Below, piece by piece: positions 34,092-45,620 of a stretch of 64,000 bases of DNA. How positions within the stretch are numbered: the stretch's first letter is position 1; each line of letters begins with the position of its first letter. The DNA lies in assembly GCA_002049455.2 (NCBI GenBank), contig KV918763.1, positions 62,001-126,000 of the forward strand, given 5' to 3'. Origin of the DNA: Porphyra umbilicalis (lineage: Eukaryota; Rhodophyta; Bangiophyceae; Bangiales; Bangiaceae). The position numbers and the translations under genes are program-made. The notes under the pieces were generated by a model, which was given only the letters and a program-made list of their open reading frames with translations, searched no databases and was not told where the DNA came from.

Positions 34092-34218
34092 GCAGCGATG
34101 ATTGTCACATCACTCCGTGTAGAACAAGCCACCTGCCGGAGTGACGACCGACCTCGCCGCCCTCATAGAGGCGGAGGACGCGCCGTGGGTGTAGCGTACG
34201 GCTGCGCGCCTGTCAAAG

Positions 34219-35040
34219 GTGACGGATAGGGCGACGGCGGTCGACATCCCGCCCGTCGTTGCGTGGGCGTGGGCGTGTTTCTCCGCCCCATACTTTGGCG
34301 AGAGAGCCTCCGACTTTAACCACCAGGATGCCCGCACAGAGCGCCTTGTGAGGGAGGCGTCAGGTATTTTGGTGCGTCCTGCTCAATTAGAGCGCAGCCA
34401 GATCCATTCGTCTGCGCGGCGGGCCGACCATGTCCCGACGTCGACGTCGTGGTCGTCGATGAATGTCCGCTTCGGGTTCCCCGCGAGGATACCCCGCATC
34501 GTGGCACGCTTTGGCACGGCGCTTTGTCGGGGGGAGTCCGTCTCGGCGGCGGCCAGCCTAGCGACCCAGTGGGTGCAAGAGGTGGCGCGGGTACGGTATG
34601 CCTTCGCTTGGACAACAGAGTACCTGAGGAATGTCCCCGCCAGCTTGATAGACCGCCTTGTGGACTGGAAAACTGCTGGTCCATTCCTGGCCCGCCGAGT
34701 TGGCGGGGAGGACGACGGGGCTGCCCGAGCGCTTGTCCTCTGTGACAGACTCCTCATGGCTAGGCGCATTGGCACCCATGAGGGCTTGGGTGGCCCGTCC
34801 CACCGCTACGCTCTGGAGGTGACGGCGATGTCGGCCCCGCCCACGTCGGGATTTGGTGCCCTCAGGGCCGCTTTCCCGCACTGGCGAAAGCGAACCCGCG
34901 GTGCGGCCGAGCGCCCCCCTGCTCTTCGGGGCGATGTCCGGCGGAAATCTCGGGCGGGGCCGTCCCCCTTGCGACTGGCGACCCGCCCGACGTTTGCTCC
35001 GCCCGGGGTACCGTTCTACGCGGCCCCGCGTGTGGTATAA
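34219..35040 (+). CDS. Hypothetical ORF ending at an LTR remnant
   Basis: A frame of about 273 codons. It is open from just after a stop near 34192 and has no ATG until 34459, so it is probably an exon or the downstream part of the 33447-34091 gene in another frame. The central part is helical and of mixed composition (QWVQEVARVRYAFAWTTEYL, IDRLVDWKTAGPFLARRVG, RALVLCDRLLMARRIG). The tail is Arg/Pro-rich. The stop codon lies within the last bases of an LTR remnant that starts at 35041, so the true 3' end may have been replaced. The function is unknown. Confidence 0.35.
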   Translation: MTDRATAVDIPPVVAWAWACFSAPYFGERASDFNHQDARTERLVREASGILVRPAQLERSQIHSSARRADHVPTSTSWSSMNVRFGFPARIPRIVARFGTALCRGESVSAAASLATQWVQEVARVRYAFAWTTEYLRNVPASLIDRLVDWKTAGPFLARRVGGEDDGAARALVLCDRLLMARRIGTHEGLGGPSHRYALEVTAMSAPPTSGFGALRAAFPHWRKRTRGAAERPPALRGDVRRKSRAGPSPLRLATRPTFAPPGVPFYAAPRVV

Positions 35041-35253
35041 ATAGCGTGAGTTCAATTTGCAGTGTATTGGGACAGACCGTAGCCAAGCAAGAATGCGAGT
35101 TCTCTCGCCGTCGCGGCGAGGAAGAAAGACCTTTTGTTGAAGGGCGTCCGATGGAAAGCCGGGTGGTGCCCACAACGAATACCCCGGACCCATGGTGATT
35201 GAGTTCCAACGAGGGCACTGGTCGATCGACTGTTAGATCACAAGCGATCATAA
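35041..35253 (-). repeat. Chromovirus LTR remnant (3' half)
   Basis: Read on the minus strand it matches the LTRs of copy 1 from GATCGCTTGTGA through GACCAGTGCCCTCGTT, GCACCACCCGG, CGCCCTTCAACAAAAGG and GCTTGGCTACGGTC to an end near TATACCA. The 5' half of the LTR is absent, and no gag or pol follows on either side, so it is a fragment of a third copy. Confidence 0.8.
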
Positions 35254-36902
35254 TCGTCCGAGGTTCTACCATCGGGCTTCTTTTGGAACTTTCAGGCGAT
35301 TTGGGGGCGACACAGCGTGGTGCCCCAACGAAACCGGCGCCTACGACTTGGAATGGCCGGTCGGGGATCTGGCCACACAATTCTTTGGTGCGGATGGCAT
35401 GTTCAACGGCTACGACAACCAGAATAAAGCTCACACGGCGAAGACTCAGGCTTGTGTATCACTGTGATGATGCAAATTTACAAATTCAGCAGGGGCCTCG
35501 CCCCAGGTACGCTCAGGCGAGATGATCGTTATCACAGGATGGCGGCAGACCAGCCTCGGCGTCCGAGGTTGATCTGGACGCCAAGGCCTGTGCGGCTCGC
35601 CAGCAATCTTTCAAGGAAGATCGACAGCTGATTGGCTGGCACCGCCCGGCCGTGCAAGGCTGCCCAAGAACTCTCACATTGCCAGAAAAGGCTGCGCGAG
35701 GCTTTAAAGCGCGGGCACTGTGCCTTGCCAGACGACCCTCAGCTTCTCGCAAACGCTTTCTTCGCCCACTTCCTGCCATTCGTCCTCGCACCCATCCTGC
35801 GCCGCCGGCGTCTATCCTCGCCCCCCCCCCGCCCCGCCACCGCCCTCGCGGCCGCTGATCCTGCGGCCGCTCCCCCCCCCCACCAACCACGCCGGCCCCC
35901 CGACCCACCACCTCCACTCCCCCCAATGTCTTCACGCCACCTGACCTGCGCGTTGCGGTCTGCGGCTGTAGGAGGCGGTGCGGCGGGGGCGGGCAATCAG
36001 GTATGCGTGGATGGAGGGAAGGGCGACGGCGGGAAGTGTGATGGAGGAGAGGCGGGTGGGCTTGAGCGGTGGAGGTGGCGCAGGGAAGGCGTGGGGGCGG
36101 CGGAAGTACGGCGCCAGGGAAGGGGGATGGGGCAGCGCGGCGGGCGCAGTTTGTCTACACAGCACCGCAGAGTTATGTCTTCACGACCGCGAGATATATA
36201 TTCGGGCGGAAGATATCGTCGACGACCAATCATCGGTCACAACAAGTTGTTCTAAAAACTGTCGCCTGTTGAAAACGCAGTGGGGATTGGGGTCGGGGGA
36301 CCACGTTGAAGTGGTTGAGTGGCTTGAGCTTGTGTGTGTGTGTGCGAACGTGCTTTGTTGGTTGTCGTAAGGTTCGACCGCCTCTCCCAACCGAGAGCAC
36401 CTCTCAAATAGTCCCCACCGGCCCAAGTGCTCCCTCCTCTCGCGCCCACACCGACCCCCACGCCCTCGCACCAAAGCGAATCACTCACCAAATCAAAAGC
36501 CACTGGAGCAAAGCGAAGATCAAATCCAAAACATGCCAAAAGTAACGCCCCAAGATGACCCATCACGAATGTGTGCAACTTGACCACGTCTTGCAAATGT
36601 ACCATGTGGGGTACCATAAGCGTCACCGACCATCATCCATCCGCGAACCGCCAGTGGAGTCGGCGACGAGCATCACAGTCCAACATCGCCTCGTCCACAG
36701 TGGTGAGACATGGCCGACTCTGTCGATGGGAGAGTTTCAGTGTTATCTGCTGCTCCATTCCAGACCAACCTTTCCAGCGCGCACGGACTGATTTATGATC
36801 CCCCATCCGTTGCTGACAAAGCTTTTCCCTGAGATCTGTGCATGTCTCTGATGCGGTGTTCTCATTCGCTAGACACTCAGGCCCTTTCTTAGCAGTTCGA
36901 TC
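35254..36902. other. GC-rich region with possible coding remnants
   Basis: Plus-strand pieces at about 35.53-35.7 kb (EVDLDAKACAARQQSF) and 35.66-35.81 kb (KRLREALKRGHCALPDDP) are coding-like but lie in different frames. A C-tract and Pro-rich stretch follows at 35.82-35.93 kb and a G-rich one at 36.0-36.13 kb. I assign no gene. Confidence 0.35.
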
Positions 36903-37750
36903 GATCATGTGACGCTTCGTGTGACGAGCTCTCAGCTTAGAAAGGTCGCAGTGGGCTGTCCCTTCGTGTGACAGTGTGAGGAGGAATTTTTTCGATGAAT
37001 TTAACGTAAGTGATTGTCGGTCAAAGGGCTGACTTCAAGCGCTCGGTTGCTGGGCTCGGCACGGGCGCACACCGATGCTGAAAAACACCGTGGTTCAACA
37101 TAAGCCATGAGGGTGACGCCTTCGTAGCCCTCCCCTCGTTGCCGGCGCCTCGTTGCCGAGCCAGACAGCCTGAAATTGAACTCTTGGCGCCACGTTCGCC
37201 GAACCAGAATAGCCTCCCTGGATGGTCCATGCAGCAGGCTGTGCACAGCCGGGAAAGAAGTCCATTCGGGGGCGCAGCTTGGGCCCACCGTGATACCCGC
37301 AGCGTACGCTCGTATCGCGCTGCGGGCGTACTGAGGAATCCTCGAATTTGTGCTGTCCTACAGAAACGGCGAAGGAGAGGCGGCCATCTGCCACAGGGCA
37401 GCGTAGGGGGCCAGCTGGTCATTCGGACAAGGCTGGGGGGCGTGGGGCGTTGCCGACGAAGGGGGCAGATGTGGCCCGACTCGACTGTGGCGTCGCTTTC
37501 GGCTGCAGCCATCAGGAGGCGACGGACTCGAATGTCCATCACACCAGTCGATTTGATATTGATTGTTTCCAAGTTCGCACTTGAAACCGTTCCACAAGAC
37601 CAGCACGCCGCAAGGTCGATGTGATCACATGAAGCAACGTCGGAAAGTTCTTTTCCGACGTTGCTTCGTGTGATCACATGTGATCACATTGTTTCGCGTT
37701 GCAGCCAATAGCTGGCCGCCCCACATCGTCACATGAATCGTCACACGAAC
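36903..37750. mobile_element. Candidate repeat element with TTCGTGTGAC ends
   Basis: The left end carries ATGTGACG and TTCGTGTGACGA (36.90-36.93 kb). The complement of the right end (37.72-37.75 kb) carries the same two motifs. Further TTCGTGTGA copies lie at about 36.96 and 37.67 kb. A near-perfect hairpin lies inside. A 218-codon minus frame (37021-37677) is open but unrecognised. Boundaries and superfamily are uncertain. Confidence 0.35.
37621..37677. repeat. Near-perfect 26-bp-arm hairpin
   Basis: GTGATCACATGAAGCAACG and its continuation pair with the complementary arm around the loop GTTC, with one mismatch. A further GTGATCACA follows directly. Confidence 0.8.
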
Positions 37751-39470
37751 GAAGCCGCAGCCAAGAACGGGCCTCAGTTGCGCCCCGTGCGTGCCATCCG
37801 ACCGGCCGATGACCGTGGTGTTTTTCTTGCATGATCTGCCCCCCGCCCCCCCCCAGTTCCCCGTTCTTTTATCCATCTCGTGTCGTTGCTTCTACTACTT
37901 TAGACCGCGGCGTACCGCAGTCTCCCCGTGGTGCCAGGGTGCCGCGCTATCTCGGCACGCCTCCAATGTGGGTTGCCGCGTCTGCCGCGCCTGGCGACAG
38001 GTGCTGCGACTGCTCTCGCCGCCGCCCTCGCCACTGGCCGAACCTCCGCTGAAACCCAGTTTGGCGCGGACGCCGCTTCCACCTGCGTTGATCCGCGAAC
38101 ATGTCATGGTGGGCTCTTCTCCCGCCATTTGGCCACCCGCACAGATGGGGCTCGCCTGCCACAGGCCACTAGTCCCACCGCCGCTGCTGCACGCATTCTG
38201 CCGACGAAGGGGCCGGTTAGGCGGCGGCGGCGGTAGCGGTGACAGCCGCGTCAATGGCCGTTGCCGCCGGCGGTTCGAGCGCGATGGAAAACCGAGAGTG
38301 CCAGCCATGCTGGGCACAGCGACCTCTCATCAAGGAGGTGGGTGCCACTTTTCCACCGGGTCGGCGGCGGTCCAACCACAAAAGCTGACGAAAGGGGACG
38401 CGGTGCCGCCGCCATCGCTGCCCTCTCCCCTCTGTTCGCTCTCGCCGCACCGCACCGGCGGGTGACACACATATTTTTGGCCGTCCCCGGTTATTCTTCC
38501 ATTCCGCCGCCGCCGCCGCCGCCCGACGATTGTTGTGGCGGCTTCGAGTTTCCATCCTGTCGAATGTCATGACCGTCACGTGGCCGACGCTCGGCAAAAT
38601 CAGTGGACTCGACGGCTTCACGTTCTCGGCCAACACGCCTGCCGGCATCCCCTCGCGTTACCCCTGCCTCAATACCCCTGGATCCGCATGCATACTCGCG
38701 CCCCTCGTAGTGGATCCTATAGAAATTCTTCTGCTCGTGGCAATGAGCGCACCTCGTAAGCACAGTGTGGGGCACGAACTAGATGTTTGGGTCGGCACTG
38801 CACTGCTACTATGGGTCGTAAGACTCAACGGCGCCTCAGAGGCTCAGGGCACTCCGCACGCACCTCGGACACGCCCTTGCAAAGGCGGGAGGAGTGAAAG
38901 TGCGGGTCACGAACAGCTCCGTGTGACGGCCCTAAGTCTGCGACCGCAACGGGGACCCTCCATCGGGGCCACCAACCACGTGCACGACCATGCACGGATG
39001 CTCGGAACGATAAGGGGGGGCGGGGTCCATTAGGCTCCCATATGGAGTGACCGACGCCGCCGTAACCATCGGGGATTCGCAATATTGCGGAAAATTAGCG
39101 AGAACTGGTCTTAAATGCTATGATTTGTCATCAAAATCGTGGCACTCATATCTGCCCCGTCCCCCCGGTCATGTCGCTACGTATTGATCAGGACCTACAT
39201 GTCTGTCCACGATACATTCCACTTTCCCCGCACACCGAGCACCTCACCCTCTGCAGGCTTCACCATGCACACCTGCACCAGCGGCGCTGCTTTAACCCGT
39301 TAGTCGATTCGCTGCAGCACCGGACATCCGGTAACAGTCACTGACGAAGTGCGCTGACAGACCGCCGCGCTGACGTCGGCCAGCGAGGTCGGGCCGTCAA
39401 GTTGTAGCATCGTCAACAGGCGTACGCCTTGCAGCACAAGCTTGGACAAGTTCGGCGCAACAGCTCCGGT
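37751..39470. other. GC-rich stretch, no assignable gene
   Basis: Long frames are open on both strands at 37.8-38.65 kb and look compositional. One minus frame (38491-38775) holds CAHCHEQ and EGREYAC, which could be a zinc-binding remnant, but it is too short to assign. Confidence 0.35.
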
Positions 39471-40596
39471 CTAATGAAGACAGACGACCTGGACCGAGGA
39501 GCACGACGAGAATGAGAGCGCTTGCTGCCCGACCAAGGCTATGGGGCGCGCCGCGGGAAGCTTGTCCAGCATAAGTAGCCAAACCATCTCTGCGCCCCCA
39601 GGAAAGCCAACGTCAGGTCGGCCTTCTTGAGCACCTTGCAGTGAGCGGCATTGACGGTCACGTTGTCGGCCACGCGCGGGGCGCCCATGACCACGCGATG
39701 TGTCAAGCGCGTACCACGAAGAGCAATAGAAGCGACGAGTGGTGTACAGGGAATGGCGCGCGGACTGACAGGCCATCCATCCGCTGCATCTACGTCACAT
39801 CCCCGTCCTGCTCCCTCTCTCACACTTGCTCCACTCGCCACAGTCACCCCGCCGCGCACAGCCGCTGCGGCAATTTCTGCCGCGGAAATTACTCTGGCCG
39901 CCACGCCATCCGCCGCAAAATCGCTGTAGGCTGACAGCCGCGGCACCGGCCAAGTTGAAAGCAGCTTCAGCGAGCCTCGTACCTTCGTGAACCCGCGGAC
40001 GTCGATATCCGCGACCCCAGCGGCCCAACAGGTCTTGATTGACACTCTTGTCACCGAAGCGCCGCTCATACGCAATGCATCGAGCCGCGGCACGAACTGC
40101 TCCAGAAAAATCCCCTCCTCAGCGCCCGCCAGCGCTCCATTGAGGAACCTGTCGTTCCACTAGCGGCAGCGGGCCACACGGAGGGCCCGCAAGTCAAAGC
40201 CTGGGGAGCCCAAAACCACGAGTAGGCCAGGCCTCAAAACCGAGGCGGTGTGACGACCCCTCCATTTGCCAGGTTCGGTTTCAACATCCGACAAGTCCAA
40301 CATTTCAAGGCGGGAGCCCACGCCATCTCATGCCCAGGAACACAGCAGTGACGCGACGACGGCTGTGAGGGCCCCGTGTAGGGGCTACCGATGTACGCAC
40401 TGGCGCCGAAATCTAATCCTGACTTCGGACGTCCCGGGCTCAGAGTCAGCCGCAGCAGAGCCGGGAACATCTTGACCGCGGCAACGACCCGAGCCGGTCC
40501 GAAAACACACGGGGCTTTCATGAATAAAGGGCACTCTGATATATTGGATAGATACATTGCTGTCTTCTCAAAATTGGCCGATGCCGTCCACGTCAA
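39471..40596 (-). pseudogene. Leucine-rich-repeat-like protein, decayed
   Basis: Minus-strand reading gives successive LRR-like units: LEMLDLSDVETEPG, FDLRALRVARC, FVPRLDALRMSGASVTRVSI, VADIDVRGFTKVRGSLKLL, and later VTVNAAHCKVLKKADLTL. Spacing of roughly 20-25 residues with L-x2-L-x-(L/V)-x-(G/C) fits irregular LRRs rather than a plant-type consensus. The longest clean frame is 39539-40093. An in-frame stop lies near 40.16 kb, and upstream (to 40596) and downstream (to 39471) parts lie in other frames, so the gene is interrupted at least three times. LRR proteins of this kind mediate protein contacts. No signal peptide or kinase is seen. Confidence 0.45.
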
Positions 40597-41312
40597 GAGG
40601 GGTGATCAACTGTGCGAAACTGCTTCTCAGCTGTTCACTCAGCTGGATGAAGTGGTTCGACCAATGGGCAGTTGAACAAGACCCTGTCTTGCCTTCGACC
40701 ATATCGGCCAAATTTGGCAGGACAGCAATACTCGGATACACTCATATTGAAAATGAACGAGCCCGATTTGACGTACATTGTATCTGAATGATAACGCCAT
40801 GTAATGGCTCCAAGTTGGTTAAACGCATGTCCAACGACTTCGCATGCGTAAGATACAGGCATCCAACTACCGCAGGACATTTCACTTGCCAGACGCCTCA
40901 CAATGCTCCATGTCGGGACAAAGGACGCAGATACATGTTCGAAAGATGCTGAACAGTAGTGAGCAATTTCAGGGCCGATCGTTGACAGTGGGCACTTGAG
41001 TCAAGCGTCGCGTGCGGCCGCTCATGTTAGGCCCACAATCGTCAGAACGAGTATCAAGACAAATGGCTAACGGAGATACCGAGATGAACACCAAAGCCGG
41101 AGCCCCTGGCCTCCTGTTGACTTTCGCAAGCTCACTGTTGGTCATGGTCTGGTGTGGGCTGGGGTCACAACTTGCACCACATTCCGCTTTGTGTTTTTTG
41201 TTGGCCATACTATTTGAAAGTACATCCTGTCGGACAGACTTGTTCAATAATCTGCTAGATTCTGGATAGAGTTAGTATTAATATTCATATCCCTCTTGTT
41301 TTGGCTGCGGAT
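40597..41312. other. No gene seen
   Basis: Only short frames on both strands, with no repeats noticed. The start of the less GC-rich island lies within this stretch. Confidence 0.4.
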
Positions 41313-41708
41313 ATGAATCTTACGTGTATTCAAGAAGTTGCTCGCAAGAGCAGGATGGCAGGGGGGTTAGCAGCTGACAGAAGTGCGTCAAGGATGACGC
41401 AGCGGAGATGGAGGTGCCTTAGTGACGAGAATATAGTCGAGCGCGCCACGCGGCTGCGCCACGTTTACGCAGATGAAGCATTTTCCGCTTTCGCCCTGCG
41501 TGCCCACTCCTCGCTGCGAACCGACAGCACCTTCCGAGTCAAGAGAGCCACTGGCCGCCCCACCGTTCCCCCACGCGCCACTTGCGAGTCGGACTGGGAG
41601 CCTATAAGACGACTGCCGCTTGCGGTCCAGTTGCTCCCCGTGTTGTTCCCTTTCTCGTCACAATTTCCGTATGCCCCCTCTCTCCCCGTTGTTCTTCACT
41701 GCACATGA
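41313..41708 (+). CDS. Hypothetical ORF
   Basis: An ATG-initiated frame of 131 codons. Residues 1-75 have a natural composition (IQEVARKSRMAGGL, SDENIVERATRLRHVYADEA) and the C-terminus becomes Pro/Leu-rich. No domain is recognised. It may be a first exon or a fragment, and coding-like pieces continue downstream in other frames (for example 41.80-41.95 kb). Confidence 0.3.
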   Translation: MNLTCIQEVARKSRMAGGLAADRSASRMTQRRWRCLSDENIVERATRLRHVYADEAFSAFALRAHSSLRTDSTFRVKRATGRPTVPPRATCESDWEPIRRLPLAVQLLPVLFPFSSQFPYAPSLPVVLHCT

Positions 41709-43773
41709 CGTCCCGCCCGGCGGGCTCTTTGTGTTGGACGCGGCTTCGGTTTGTTGCTTCAGAAATGTGGTGCCGCTTACGCTGTGCGTAAAAGCGTCTA
41801 CGCTTGGGCAAGAATCGGGAGTCTGTGGCAACCCGCACCGCGGGTCCCACGGATGCAGGAGCTTTCGAGCTCTTGTTTGGTGCCGTGCTATCTGCATTGC
41901 AAGTTACCTTCTCCATTTGGTGTTTCAATGACTCTCTGGCGTTGCTCAACACCCCTCTTTGCTCTTGTTTTCATGCCATCGACCGATGGCTTTCCCTCAT
42001 CAGAATTCCTCATCCTGCGCTCTCACGCGGACGGGCGCTCTTCTGCGTCTCCTGTTCGTCTGGACGTCTCACGCTTGCAGGCCTCCCCTGTTCGCACTCG
42101 GATGGTCCTTTAATGCGCGGCGACTGACCGATCATTGCCATGGTGTTGGACTTGACTACCAACCTGGTTCTCTTGCTCGCTCTTCACGGGTTCTTGCCAC
42201 CTGTGTGGCGCGCTTATTGCTCGAGTCCGATATGAAGCAAGGCCTTGTGGCCAAGGCGAGCGTCACCATGAGCATGTAGGGTGACATCCTCAGTGCACGT
42301 CGCAGCACCGTCGTTGACATTGCTGACGAAGCCACATGGCGCCACGACTATGCCGGCATCATCAGCTGCACCGGTATCGGTGGCGCTGTGGCATGAGCTG
42401 CGCGAAAAGTGCAACATGGACAGCACTGCCTCTTTGGGCCGATGCCGATGCGCGCGGCTGCCTTCCAAACTGCAGCGATAGCCGTGCCTCTTCACCTGCA
42501 CACGTGCCTGAAGCGCTTTTAGGCTGGTACTGCCCGGGTGAGGGCTCATGCATCATCCACGCGAAACACCACACCTGTACCGACGCCCAAGTCATGGCGA
42601 CGGCAATTGTGCTAAGATCAGAGCGCCTTGGCGGCGCTGCGTGCTGCCCGACCTATAAGACCGGCTGCCTCGCACATGCAATCGATTTGACAGCGACGCT
42701 ACCAGCGGTGATTGCAGCGGCTGCGACGGAGGCAGGCGGCCCCACCGCGACACGAACGTGCAGCATGCTGTAGTTAGCGTGTCTTCCGATGTTTCCATCA
42801 TGGATTGTTGCGTCGACCCTGTTTTTTGGAGAAGGTGCTTGGCGTGAACTAAGCGGGACCTTGCGAGAGGCATGTGCGAGTGACGTGAGAGTGAGGGTGA
42901 CGAACGGCAGGGGTGGGGCACCTCGTTAGCATCACTAGGATTGTCCGAGTAGTCCTTTTTCTCTCGCGACAGTGGAAGGCTTCTGTCAAGCTGGGGTCCC
43001 TGCGGTGCAAACTATTTAAATAATTTTTTCGTGCAGCGAGCACCCAGAAGAGGGGCACGCGGTACTGTGACACGTCACAAAAATAACAGAGAGCCCCCAA
43101 GTTCTTCACACTCTTTCATTGTCACCCGTCCATGCCCTCCTGCGCCGACGCGTCGTGCCAGAGTTCCTGCTTCACTGCTCGCCAGTACTGTTGTCTTCTG
43201 ATTGATTTTTGACGTGGGCAACACGCTTAGACTGTGTTCGCAGTGTCATCGAGCACTGTCATGAAAGGCATAGCTCAACGTGGCTCACATCACACAAGCC
43301 ATGAGCGGCAACAGCGCGCACTCTGGGCGACGTCAGTTCTGACCAACGCTCAGGGGCAAGTGAATAAAATAGTCGTGGGCCGGATGGTGAAAAAGGAAGT
43401 ACACGAGGTGTCAGTTGCGTTGCGCGCAGCAGAACGGCAGATGGGCTGAAGCACTTCAATCAGTCTCGCCACGAAGGGATGCTTCGGGTGAGCCGCTGCT
43501 TTATGTCTTCGGCCCGGTGAAGCGACAGTGCGGAGGTTCACTCATCGGCATGAGCACCGCCGCTCGAGTGCTCATATGACGTATTGTTAACAATCCTGTG
43601 CGCATTGAGAGAGTGCCGCTGCCTCCTTCTCTCAACGCCACCTGGCTTTCCGCGTTGCGCTCTTTCGGTGCTAATTGGTCATTCTTTTCACGCAGTGATA
43701 GAAGAAGCTCTGCAAGACTCGAACAGCAGTGGCTACGGCACAAGATAAGTTGTCGCCAAGTTTCTGTCCCTCC
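41709..43773. other. Island sequence with broken coding-like pieces
   Basis: Plus-strand pieces at about 41.80-41.95 kb (GAFELLFGAVLSALQ) and 42.18-42.40 kb (VARLLLESDMKQGLVAKASV, TWRHDYAGIISCTG) read well, but each is stopped within about 50-80 codons. No domain is recognised and I assign no gene. Confidence 0.35.
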
Positions 43774-44789
43774 TCAGTTCTCAGCATGCCCGTTGGAGAC
43801 CCAGTCGTTTTTCAGTTGATTCGGACCTTCCCACAGAAGCCAAATTAGCTCGTTACCGTGGCCTTCCGCCACATACAGGGGTACAGTCAGCGCGGCTTTG
43901 CCCGTGCTGCCCATCAAAAGTCCATCAATCATGCTTGCAGCGTCATGCTCCCTCCATGAAAAGCAAAAAGGGTCGTTTCCCGGTTCGGGAAAACCGTCTA
44001 CACTGCAGGTCTTTAACACCAAGTCATCACATAAGCATTGAGAGGAGGTGTCCAACTCTTCCGTCTCCCGCACGGCTACGGTCACTCGGTTTCCGGCGGT
44101 GCCCTTCTTCAACACAAACCAAGAGGCACCCTCGTAGTCCAGCGCGTCATGGACCATGCTGCGGCGTACCTTAATCGTTTCCTGACGAGTGAAAGTGCGT
44201 GACATGCACATGTCAGTCATTTCGCTTGGCACACCCTGCATGCAAAGCAGCCGCCGAGCATCTCCAACATGAGCCGCAATAAACCCAAGTGCCGAACGTG
44301 ACGAACTCCCAATGTGCTGCAAGCTGCAAAGCCAAAGCAGTTGCGAGAACGCATCCCGGGAGCAATCGATGATGACGACCAAGCTTGTTTGTTCATCGTC
44401 GTTGAGACGGCGTGGCTTCGGGGGCACTTGCCCAACCGGTGGAGGAGGATGCTTCGCAGGCAATTGCGGCAATCGACGCCCTTGGAAAGCTCAACCTCCT
44501 TCTTGAGCGCCTCTCAAATCGACTGGAAGCTGGAGAGTAGCCTCTGCGGAACGGTCCCCTCCCGACGCATCGTCGCAATCATTTCCTGCAGCTGCCGATG
44601 GCGGTCGACATGAAGCGCTAAGGTTGCATGGATGCCGTCCAACTCCTTGTTGTTGTTGCGCCGTGTAGGCTTGTGTCCGACCGCGTCAGCTGCTCGAGAG
44701 GTAGCGGCCTCGTCACAGAATCTGGGGTAGCTTGTGGGGGCTGTAGGGTTGCCATCCGTCATGGTCTCCTTCATAACGGGCGGGTCCAT
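43774..44789 (-). pseudogene. Unassigned gene, minus member of a divergent pair (interrupted)
   Basis: A start at the ATG 44787-44789 opens a 91-codon segment that becomes a heptad-like helix (LHVDRHRQLQEMIATM). The helical character continues past a stop at 44514-44516. From about 44.47 kb another frame is open for 232 codons to 43774. Its central part is well ordered (ALGFIAAHVGDARRLLCMQG, ASWFVLKKGTAGNRVTVAV, LTVPLYVAEGHGNELIWLL). At least two breaks separate the parts, unless a short intron is present. I recognise no family. Its start codon faces that of the gene at 44869, about 80 bp away, implying a shared promoter. Confidence 0.45.
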
Positions 44790-44868
44790 TCTCCGTGGGC
44801 AGTGAAGAACGAGGACCTAGTTGGCAGCTTGTATTGGGTGACAGGTACAGTGTAAAAGTAGCGGCAGA

Positions 44869-45620
44869 ATGTTCGCGCAAGGCAAGGTCATCACCGGTAC
44901 CGCGCGCTCCAAGCCGGAAAGAGCGCCGCTTCGGCCAATAGAAGAGACGCACGTCTACGGCAATGACGATGCTAGGAGCGCCATGGACCGGATGCTGGAG
45001 ACCGAGTGCTTCTCACGCATTGCCTCCGTGTCGCAAACGTTCAATGTGCCAAGCCACTACTTTGACCATGCTGGTATTGCCAAGCAGCTCGAGGAGTCCG
45101 CGGGACTGTGGACTCGAGCTGAAATAGACTGGCGGGTCGCGGGTGACGCGTTGGCTAAAGACTCGTTCCGGCCTCTGCTCAGGCTGTCGCGGTCCATCAT
45201 TGCCCGTCCGGCTATCGCATCTCCTGGCGCACGGGGGCGACGCCGGGCGGTGCATAATACTCGCGCATCGAACACGCAGTGTTCGTGCTCTGCACGGGTG
45301 CGGGGTTCGGCATCCGTATGGTTCCCATGGCGATGCCCGAGCAGGCGACGGAGCTAGTTGCGAGGACTAGGTTATTCCGAGCAGTCGCCTTTTGCGGCAG
45401 TGCCGATGACCGCGTCGTCGTCCTTGTGCATCCCTTTATCTTCGAAGGTTCCAACACGTCGCAAATCGATGGGAGCCGCATTCTGTGGCTCACTCTGTCG
45501 AGGAGCGTGCAGAAAAGCTTGGCTTTGCACGCCTGTGAAGGAGATTATCGCGCAGTGTCGGCCGCAAGAATTGAGCCCCGCAGCGGCGGACAATGGGACT
45601 TGCTTGGTCAAGAATCCTGA
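44869..45620 (+). pseudogene. Unassigned gene, plus member of a divergent pair (interrupted)
   Basis: It begins at ATG 44869 with 130 codons of natural composition (MFAQGKVITGTARSKPERAP, NDDARSAMDRMLETECFSRI, DWRVAGDALAKDSF). From about 45258 a different frame carries on for about 120 codons (AVFVLCTGAGFGIRMVPMAM, FRAVAFCGSADDRVVVLVHP, ILWLTLSRSVQKSLALHACE) to a stop at 45620. The change of frame in the 45.25-kb region is either a one-base frameshift or an intron I cannot place. No family is recognised. The FxGSADDRVVVLVHPFIF region looks like a buried beta-rich core. Confidence 0.45.

Noticed and set aside
37791-38648. Long ORFs on both strands at 37.8-38.6 kb
   Set aside because: Overlapping frames on both strands with low-complexity composition and no domain.
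38491-38775. Possible zinc-binding protein (CAHC, YAC)
   Set aside because: Short, in one of several overlapping frames, with too few Cys/His residues to define a fold.
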